Source: an uncultured Clostridia bacterium (lineage in GTDB: Bacteria > Bacillota > Clostridia > Oscillospirales > Acutalibacteraceae). From it: 9,963 nt of DNA. The stretch spans positions 1-9,963 of the forward strand of contig CANONE010000073.1 of NCBI GenBank assembly GCA_947567585.1. Direction: 5' to 3'. The position numbers were made by a program, and so were the translations under genes. The notes under the pieces were generated by a model. That model did no database searches and was not told the origin of the DNA. It was given only the letters and a program-made list of their open reading frames with translations. Each line of letters opens with the position of its first letter. Positions within the stretch are counted from its first letter, which is position 1. Positions 5,279 to 9,963 of the stretch are shown here, in pieces.

Positions 5279-6178
5279 TTATTCTAGGAGGCTTTGCAAT
5301 CCCTGGCGAAAAGGAATCTCCGGCTTCCAGCCCGTGTCCTGGCGCAGGGCGGAGATATCCGCGCAGATCCCCCTCTCCTCCCCTGGCCGGAAGGGAATCG
5401 CGCCAAAGCGCAAAACCGCGCCGGGGTTTACGGCTTCCCGCATTTCCAGAATATAATCCTTCAGCTTTCGCTCCTGTCCGCACCCCAAACAGTAGACCTT
5501 ATTCCCCGCCGCTTTCTCGCCTAATAAGAAGAAAGCCCGGGCCGCGTCCTCACAATGCAGGTAGTCCCACACCTGGGTTCCCGCTGTAAAAAAGCACTCT
5601 TCCCCTCTTTTCATTCGGGAAATGGCGGAACGCAGCATGGTTTCCGCCCGGTCATACCTCCCGTACACGCTAAAAACCCGCACCCAGAGAAAGTCCATTC
5701 CCAGCTGCCGCGCCAATAAAGCCCCCAACCTCCCGGCCGCGTATTTCCCGGCGCCGTAGGCGGTGTTTGGACAGACGGAATCCTCCGGCGAAAGCAGAAC
5801 GCGCCGGTGCGGCCCATATTCGGCCTGGGACCCAGCGCCGATGAATTTTTCGCAGCCCAGCCGTCCGGCCAGCCTCAGCAGGTTCAGGGTATACCCAATA
5901 TTGGCCTGCTGCAGTTCCGGATCGCTTCTCGCCTTTCGATCTGTTCCACTCCACGCAAGATGGTAAAACACATGGCATTTTTCATGCAAGGGCAGGCCCC
6001 TTGGCACATCCTCCAACCGGCAGTCCACAAGCCGCAGATTGTCCGACTCCGGCAGCCGGCCTATATGCCCGGAATGCATCCGCGCCAAGGCGATAACCCG
6101 GTGTCCCGCCTCCAGACACATTTTAACCAGGGCAACGCCTATGCCGCTGGTAGCGCCGGTTATCACTATGGTCTTCAT
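5279..6178 (-). CDS. extended SDR (NAD-dependent epimerase/dehydratase), nucleotide-sugar reductase type
   Basis: A 299-aa Rossmann-fold enzyme of the extended SDR family. The NAD(P)-binding loop TGATSGIG (7-14) is unusual: it fits the classical SDR pattern TGxxxGxG, while extended members usually have TGxxGxxG. The rest is clearly extended-type: the catalytic serine is Ser117 in GAGSQAEYG, the Tyr141-x3-Lys145 pair is in YGAGK, then RVFSVYG (167-173) and the substrate-side motif WDYLHCEDAARAF (204-216). This subgroup includes enzymes that reduce 4-keto deoxysugars bound to CDP or dTDP. The start overlaps the stop of the ThDP enzyme by 4 bp (ATGA), with AGAGG 7 nt upstream, so the two are translationally coupled. 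I infer that it reduces a keto-sugar made by its partner; an epimerase role cannot be excluded. Confidence 0.85.
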   Translation of the reverse strand: MKTIVITGATSGIGVALVKMCLEAGHRVIALARMHSGHIGRLPESDNLRLVDCRLEDVPRGLPLHEKCHVFYHLAWSGTDRKARSDPELQQANIGYTLNLLRLAGRLGCEKFIGAGSQAEYGPHRRVLLSPEDSVCPNTAYGAGKYAAGRLGALLARQLGMDFLWVRVFSVYGRYDRAETMLRSAISRMKRGEECFFTAGTQVWDYLHCEDAARAFFLLGEKAAGNKVYCLGCGQERKLKDYILEMREAVNPGAVLRFGAIPFRPGEERGICADISALRQDTGWKPEIPFRQGLQSLLE

Positions 6179-7932
6179 TCATTCGTTTCCTCTCTGTTTT
6201 CGCGGCTGCAAAATCTTTCATAGATTTCCTCCACCCTGCCCGCTATGTCCGGCGGCAGAGCTGGCTCCTGCTGGTGGATGGGCTTATGCAGACCCAGCTT
6301 CGGCAGGATATAGGTGCTCTGTGGAAGGGGCATTTCTATGAAAGCAGGCTCCTGGTCCCCCAGGAGAGCCCGCAAGGTCTTCGGGTCCGGATGATATGCG
6401 GCGCGGATTCCATAGGCGTTTGCAATGGCTGAAAAGTCCGGCACGGTAAAGCCGGTATCGTCCTGGGTCTGGGCAAAGTTGCCTTCAAAGTACATTTCCT
6501 GAAAATGATGGATCATCCCCAGGGCATGATTGTTGAAAAGAATGATCTTTATGGGAAGCCGCTCACGAACCACAGTCTGCATTTCCTGTATATTCATTTG
6601 AAGCCCGCCGTCGCCGGTTATGCAGATAGCCGGACGCTTCGCGGCTATGGCGGCACCAATCGCGGCGGGGAGTCCATACCCCATGGCCCCATGGCCCCCG
6701 GAAAACAGGACCCGCTGCTTGTCCTGGACCTGCCAGCTCTGGGCTGTCCAAACCTGATTTTGCCCCACATCGGTGGTAATCATGGCCTCCGCCGGCGCCG
6801 CCCGGCTGATCTCTTTTACCATGAGATTTCCCGGCTGCGGGCTGTCCGCTTTTTCCAGCTCCTCCCGTATATGGGCGCAGCAAGCCTGCCAAGGCTGGAA
6901 ATTCCAAGGGAGGGCCGCGGCTTTCTCGGATAATGCCGGCAGGATAGCCTCCAGCGGCGCCCGGTATTGCCGCTCCTGGCGGCTGACACGGTTTGCCATC
7001 TCGCCCGCGTCCACGTCAACCCGCAGTATCTGGGCCCCAGGCGCGAACAGCTCTTTATTTACCCCTGTCTGGCGGCAGTCCAGGCGGCTGCCCAGGGCCA
7101 AAACGCAGTCGCTGTGGTCAATGATAAAGTTAGCCCAGCGGGATCCATACGCGCCGATGATTCCATAGGCATAGGGAAAGTCCGCCGGCAGCACGTCAAT
7201 GGCAATCATACTGGTTACAACCGGGATCTTCACCCGCCGGGCAAATTCCCGGAAGACCTCTGCGGTTCCGGACAGGGCGATGCCGTGGCCCGCCAAAATA
7301 ACCGGCGCCTGGGCTTTTCGCAGTATCTCCATGATCTCGCAGGCGCAGGTTTCGCATGAGAGGGTTTGGGGCGTTTCATTCTGATAAGAGCGCAAGGGGG
7401 GCTTTTCGCCAACCTCCCCCCGGAATACATCCATGGGAATATCCAGTAAAACCGGTCCCGGCCGCTCTCCAGCCGCTATAGAGTACGCTTTATCCAAAGC
7501 GGCGGGGACGTCCTCCGGCTTTTCCACCATGAAAGCCGCCTTGGTAATTGGCCGGGCCATGGCGACGATATCCGTTTCCTGAAATCCCCTTTGGCGGACG
7601 GTTAAATCCCCCTTTTGCTCATATGTGTTCACTTGCCCTGTGATGAAAATGCAGGGGACAGAATCAAAATACGCGCAGGCGACTCCTGTTAGGAGGTTAG
7701 TGGCTCCCGGGCCGCTGGTCGCGTAGGCAACGCCCGGCCTGCCTGTTATCTCCGCCCAGGCGCAGGCAGCCATGGCGCAAGCCTGCTCGTGATAGTTAAG
7801 ATGGGCCGTAATCTGCCCGCGATATTTATCCAAGGAATCCATAAGGTGCGTGACCATTCCCCCCGGATAGCCAAAAACATCTTGGATTTTATGCTTTATG
7901 AGAAATTCTACCATGTAATCCGAAACTTTCAT
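6175..7932 (-). CDS. ThDP-dependent acetolactate-synthase-like enzyme, YerE-like
   Basis: A 585-aa enzyme of the acetohydroxyacid synthase (AHAS) fold. The N-terminal pyrimidine-binding domain (1-170) has the catalytic Glu49 in NYHEQAC and SGPGATNL (73-80). The central domain (about 190-340) has LGSRLDCRQTG (280-290). The C-terminal domain binds the diphosphate and Mg2+ through GDG (440-442) and NN (467-468). Where biosynthetic AHAS reads GQVP...GTDAFQE, this protein has GQVNTYEQKGDL followed by TVRQRGFQETD (99-121), a longer segment that I associate with the ThDP enzymes of O-antigen and branched-sugar clusters such as YerE of yersiniose synthesis. No regulatory subunit (ilvN) or other branched-chain amino-acid gene is near. 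I infer pyruvate-dependent two-carbon transfer to a keto-sugar. The ATG at 7932 follows AGAGAGGA by 8 nt. An ordinary AHAS remains possible. Confidence 0.88.
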   Translation of the reverse strand: MKVSDYMVEFLIKHKIQDVFGYPGGMVTHLMDSLDKYRGQITAHLNYHEQACAMAACAWAEITGRPGVAYATSGPGATNLLTGVACAYFDSVPCIFITGQVNTYEQKGDLTVRQRGFQETDIVAMARPITKAAFMVEKPEDVPAALDKAYSIAAGERPGPVLLDIPMDVFRGEVGEKPPLRSYQNETPQTLSCETCACEIMEILRKAQAPVILAGHGIALSGTAEVFREFARRVKIPVVTSMIAIDVLPADFPYAYGIIGAYGSRWANFIIDHSDCVLALGSRLDCRQTGVNKELFAPGAQILRVDVDAGEMANRVSRQERQYRAPLEAILPALSEKAAALPWNFQPWQACCAHIREELEKADSPQPGNLMVKEISRAAPAEAMITTDVGQNQVWTAQSWQVQDKQRVLFSGGHGAMGYGLPAAIGAAIAAKRPAICITGDGGLQMNIQEMQTVVRERLPIKIILFNNHALGMIHHFQEMYFEGNFAQTQDDTGFTVPDFSAIANAYGIRAAYHPDPKTLRALLGDQEPAFIEMPLPQSTYILPKLGLHKPIHQQEPALPPDIAGRVEEIYERFCSRENREETNE

Positions 7933-8117
7933 TCCCTAGGTCCTCTCTAGTCTTTAATAGCCAGCCGTCAATTGCGTCCCGGCCTGAAGCCGTCCTTTGC
8001 TTACATATACCAGGGCTTATTTTGAAAAATTGCAAACGCCGGCTTTGGGCCGCAAACTCGTTATGCACCCTGTTTTCAAGCAAACCCTATATTAAAATCG
8101 GCTAAATATTTTAGAAG
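7933..8117. other. intergenic region upstream of the ThDP/SDR operon
   Basis: No gene seen. The operon promoter should lie here on the minus strand. The best -10-like sequence is TATATG near 8004-8009 preceded by TGG, but no good -35 fits, so I do not call a promoter. A weak A/T hairpin CTAAA-TAT-TTTAG (8102-8114) just after the regulator's stop may be a poor terminator. Confidence 0.35.
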
Positions 8118-8555
8118 TTAAGTTTTTTCCTTAGGGCTTGTTTCCCCGCTTAAAAACCGCCGGATATTCATGACGGTGCGGGGCGAAAGGAAGTGCTCGA
8201 TCTTCTCGCATTCTTCCAGTTCGCTTTCCGAACCGTTTATCGCGCAGAGCAGCCGGTGTACGGCCTCGTGGCGCATCATCAGGTATTCCCCCAGCCGCCG
8301 CCCGGTTTCCGTCAGTCCAATATATCCGTACCGGGGAAAGTCCACCAGCTCCCGGGCCCGAAGATTGCCCGCCATTTTAGAGGCGGAAGAGGGCTTCACA
8401 TGCAGGGCCTGGGCCAGCGCCGACACCCTTACCACTCCGGGGCCCTCTCCCTGCATCCGGTAGATCATTTCCAAATAATCCTCCATGGCGGCTGTCAGCA
8501 AGCCGTGCTCCATAAGATGATAACCCTTTAAAGTGTAAAACCCCTGCGGCTCCAT
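8118..8555 (-). CDS. DtxR/MntR-family metal-dependent repressor
   Basis: A 145-aa metal-sensing transcription factor. A winged helix-turn-helix spans about residues 20-85: MEDYLEMIYRM, then VRVSALAQALHVKPSSASKM with the recognition helix. A dimerisation and metal domain follows (about 90-137). Aligned by eye with Bacillus subtilis MntR, all metal ligands are kept: Asp26, Glu29, His96, Glu117, Glu120 and His121. The aspartate in the first helix is the MntR-type (Mn2+) choice. There is no C-terminal SH3-like domain, as in MntR. The ATG at 8555 has AGGAGG 6 nt upstream, and the 15-20 residue N-terminal lead (FYTLKGYHL) is seen in clostridial relatives. It is divergent from feoAB with 90 bp between, so it probably represses iron uptake when metal is plentiful. 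Whether iron or manganese is sensed is unclear. Confidence 0.92.
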   Translation of the reverse strand: MEPQGFYTLKGYHLMEHGLLTAAMEDYLEMIYRMQGEGPGVVRVSALAQALHVKPSSASKMAGNLRARELVDFPRYGYIGLTETGRRLGEYLMMRHEAVHRLLCAINGSESELEECEKIEHFLSPRTVMNIRRFLSGETSPKEKT

Positions 8556-8574
8556 AACCGTCCTCCTGTCACAC

Positions 8575-8627
8575 TTCCGGACAACCGGAATATAGTAGGA
8601 AAGAAAGTTTCCCTTCCCTTAAACTAT
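8575..8627. promoter_or_regulatory. regulator/feoA divergent control region with dyads
   Basis: Two inverted repeats lie side by side: TTCCGG-acaa-CCGGAA (8575-8590), and a second dyad with inner arms GGAAA (8598-8602)/TTTCC (8608-8612) and outer arms ATAGT (8592-8596)/ACTAT (8623-8627). TATAGT (8591-8596) is a plausible feoA -10, with only a weak -35 (CTGTCA, 8566-8571, 19-nt spacing). On the minus strand TACTAT over the same bases could serve the regulator. These are the natural candidates for the metalloregulator's binding site, though neither is a clear match to the MntR or DtxR consensus. Confidence 0.45.
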
Positions 8628-8645
8628 TCAGGAGCTGATGGATAT

Positions 8646-8948
8646 ATGTTTGATAAGCGTCCCCTCTCTCATCTGGCCCCCGGCTGGCAAGCCCGGGTGT
8701 CCAGCCTATGCGCTCAAGGATCCATGCGCCGGCGGCTGCAGGACCTGGGCGTGATTCCCGGCGCCGCCGTGGAGTGCCTTGCCAGGAGCCCCCTTAAAGA
8801 CCCATGCGCCTATCTGATTCAAGGCGCCGTCATCGCCCTGCGAAACGCCGACGCCGCTTCCATTCTGGTTCGGGAAGCTTCGCCGGCCCAGCGGCAGTCC
8901 GCAAAAAAAGCGGCGGGACGTCAGGAGGCGGGCTATGGGACTCTCTAA
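8646..8948 (+). CDS. feoA: FeoA, ferrous-iron transport accessory protein
   Basis: A 100-aa small cytosolic SH3-fold protein that supports the FeoB iron transporter. The FeoA core runs from about residue 12 to 76: RRRLQDLGVIPGAAVEC (28-44), then the strand-rich SPLKDPCAYLIQGAVIALR (48-66) and ADAASILV (68-75). A basic, low-complexity tail of about 25 residues follows and is longer than usual. AGGAG lies 11 nt before the ATG at 8646. The stop overlaps the feoB start by 14 nt, so the two are translationally coupled. It is divergent from the DtxR-type regulator, the expected arrangement for metal control. Confidence 0.92.
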   Translation: MFDKRPLSHLAPGWQARVSSLCAQGSMRRRLQDLGVIPGAAVECLARSPLKDPCAYLIQGAVIALRNADAASILVREASPAQRQSAKKAAGRQEAGYGTL

Positions 8949-9120
8949 GGACTCCACCGGGCGGGGAGCCAGCCTTGCATCCGGCCAGCTGGTTATCGAA
9001 AAGAAAAGCCCGGATGACCAGGTGATCGCCCTGGCTGGGAACCCCAATGTGGGGAAATCCACTGTATTCAACGCGCTGACCGGGCTGCGGCAGCATACAG
9101 GCAAACTATCTTATGGCTAA
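8935..9120 (+). pseudogene. feoB: feoB, N-terminal fragment only
   Basis: FeoB is the GTP-dependent ferrous-iron permease of the inner membrane, normally about 600-800 aa. Here the start (ATG 8935, AGGAGG 6 nt upstream) and the first 56 residues are right: VIALAGNPNVGKSTVFNALTG (30-50) carries the G1 motif GNPNVGKS, and LRQHTG (51-56) follows as usual. The family continues with NWPGKTV, but here it reads KLSYG and stops at 9118-9120. None of the three frames downstream resumes FeoB, so this is not a simple frameshift. The GTPase domain's later motifs and all membrane segments are missing from the window. The break lies at about 9102-9105 and may be a true rearrangement or an assembly chimera. 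Confidence 0.85.
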
Positions 9121-9166
9121 AAACGCAGATCCATTCCATCATCAAAATGAAATGGGCCTGTCAGAT
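9103..9166. other. junction between feoB and phage-like sequence
   Basis: From about 9103 the sequence matches neither FeoB nor anything I recognise, up to the stop codon of the leftward phage-like gene at 9167. I see no insertion-sequence end, tRNA end or target duplication at the junction. On the minus strand a short open frame begins at an ATG pair near 9146 and runs through the junction, but it has no clear ribosome site. Confidence 0.5.
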
Positions 9167-9963
9167 TTATAGCGCCGCCATTTTCCGCATGACGTTTGCA
9201 TATACCCTCGGGTTTACCGCTTGCAGGGTTTCCATGAGCTCGTCCATAACAGCCCAAGCCTGCTCCGGGTCTTTTCCTCCAATCGCCAGAAGAAAGTCGC
9301 TTTCGCCATCATTTTCCAACTGCTTTAGGACCTTAGGCGCGGGCGGTCCCCCCTCATGGATAAAGGCCGGGGGCCTATGGTTGCGGGGGCGATGGTCTCT
9401 CCCACCTGATTCGGGGAACAGTAGGTTTGATGCTGGCCGGTAGGCTGGAATCCTCAGCCGATATAGACATGAGATTTAATGAACCTGTCACTTTTTCTTC
9501 CATACCGCCCCAAGCTGTTTCCGTACTCGTCTGGGCCGCTCTCCAGTTTTTTCCACTGTAGATTTCATATTTCCAAAGCGGGTTTCGGAAGAAGCTGGCA
9601 GGCCGCCCCAAACGCCTTGCAGCAAGCCGTCCATAGCGTTCCACTGTTCCTCCGTGGTATCGCTGGATTCCTGCCAAGGTTTTTCTACATTTTTATAAAT
9701 ATCTTGGAAGACACTTTTGGAAAAATCCTCCATTGTCACCCATCTGTTTCCTGTTCAACCCGTTCCCAACTAAGCTTTGTGAATTCTTCTGTTTCCATCC
9801 ATGTGTCAAAAACCGCAGCTTGCACTTGACTAAATTTTTCACTTGCGTTTTTGCCCATGTTGGTCCAGACATTATCTAATGTTTCTTGATTTCTATTCCA
9901 GCTCTCTTCCCTATTTTTGTGTTCGGCTGCCATACTATCCTGCCAGAGTCGGGGATAAGCTGC
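9167..9963 (-). pseudogene. phage tail tape-measure-like protein, frameshifted and cut at the contig end
   Basis: Four overlapping minus-strand frames join into one protein if four single missing bases are restored; 797 + 4 nt then equals 267 codons exactly. Sites: GGG at 9741-9739, A6 at 9552-9547 (minus-strand sense), CCCC near 9416-9413 and CCCCC near 9373-9369. The first frame (9963-9736) has aromatics exactly 11 apart: W22, W33, F44, W55, W66, counted from the window edge. The second (9739-9488) has F11, W22, W33, W44, F55. Restoring one A puts the next two tryptophans at 66 and 77, again in step. An 11-residue Trp/Phe repeat is a known mark of siphophage tape-measure proteins. The C-terminal part reads PNQVGETIAP, then KDPEQAWAVMDELMETL, and stops at 9167. 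The reading is open at the right edge. Phage origin is inferred; the repeat and frame breaks are seen directly. Confidence 0.6.

Noticed and set aside
7889..8083. 64-codon minus-strand frame overlapping the start of the ThDP gene
   Set aside because: It has no ribosome site, overlaps the ThDP gene start in another frame, and looks like no protein family.
9103..9163. Short plus-strand frame after the feoB break (MAKNADPFHHQNEMGLSDL)
   Set aside because: Only about 19 residues with no ribosome site. It does not resume FeoB and is too short to support a gene.
1..9963. CRISPR array, insertion-sequence transposase, rRNA, defence system or toxin-antitoxin pair
   Set aside because: I looked for regularly spaced repeats, transposase motifs, rRNA-like stretches and defence-type domains on both strands and saw none. 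The only regular repeat is the 11-residue protein repeat at the right end.

Overview
The window looks like a metagenome- or draft-assembly contig from a moderately GC-rich member of the Clostridia (Firmicutes), probably Oscillospiraceae/Ruminococcaceae-like. This rests on AGGAGG-type ribosome sites almost everywhere, a CxCGxxGCxE ROK kinase, an MntR-type DtxR regulator beside feoAB, and protein sequences of low-GC-ancestry families in a GC-rich coding style. The taxonomic call is inference from sequence style, not from a database search.

Layout. Bases 1-15 are an Illumina adapter remnant. Just inside it, a leftward gene is cut off after six codons; its promoter (TTGACA-N17-TATACT) carries a palindromic operator. 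A gene-less stretch with two rightward promoter-like sequences and hairpins follows, then a small glycine/alanine-rich protein (-), trmL (+, tRNA 2'-O-methyltransferase), a two-way terminator, a Nudix hydrolase (-), and a galM/ROK glucokinase pair (-) with its own promoter. Back to back with the kinase promoter is a complete tRNA-Leu(UAA) (+) with promoter and terminator. Next come a putative DNA-binding hypothetical protein (-), a roughly 270-bp empty stretch, and an overlapping two-gene operon (-): a ThDP-dependent acetolactate-synthase-like enzyme followed by an extended SDR. After these, a DtxR/MntR-family metalloregulator (-) faces feoA-feoB (+).

How the genes work together. The kinase and mutarotase feed free hexoses into glycolysis. 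The ThDP enzyme plus SDR resembles the last two steps of branched deoxysugar synthesis (YerE-like carboligation, then keto reduction), but the nucleotide-sugar genes expected beside it are absent. The metalloregulator probably controls ferrous-iron uptake through FeoAB.

The right end is abnormal. feoB stops matching its family directly after residue 56, just past the G1 GTPase motif, and runs into unrelated sequence. The last ~800 bp carry, on the opposite strand and at visibly lower GC, one phage tape-measure-like protein with Trp/Phe exactly every 11 residues. It is broken by four frameshifts, all of the single-missing-base type and all placeable in short homopolymers. Either the contig is chimeric, or feoB has been broken by a rearrangement that brought in decaying prophage sequence. 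I did not find a convincing wholly new biological system; the most notable items are the orphan ThDP/SDR pair, the feoB junction with the 11-residue phage repeat, and the possible small-RNA locus near the left edge.
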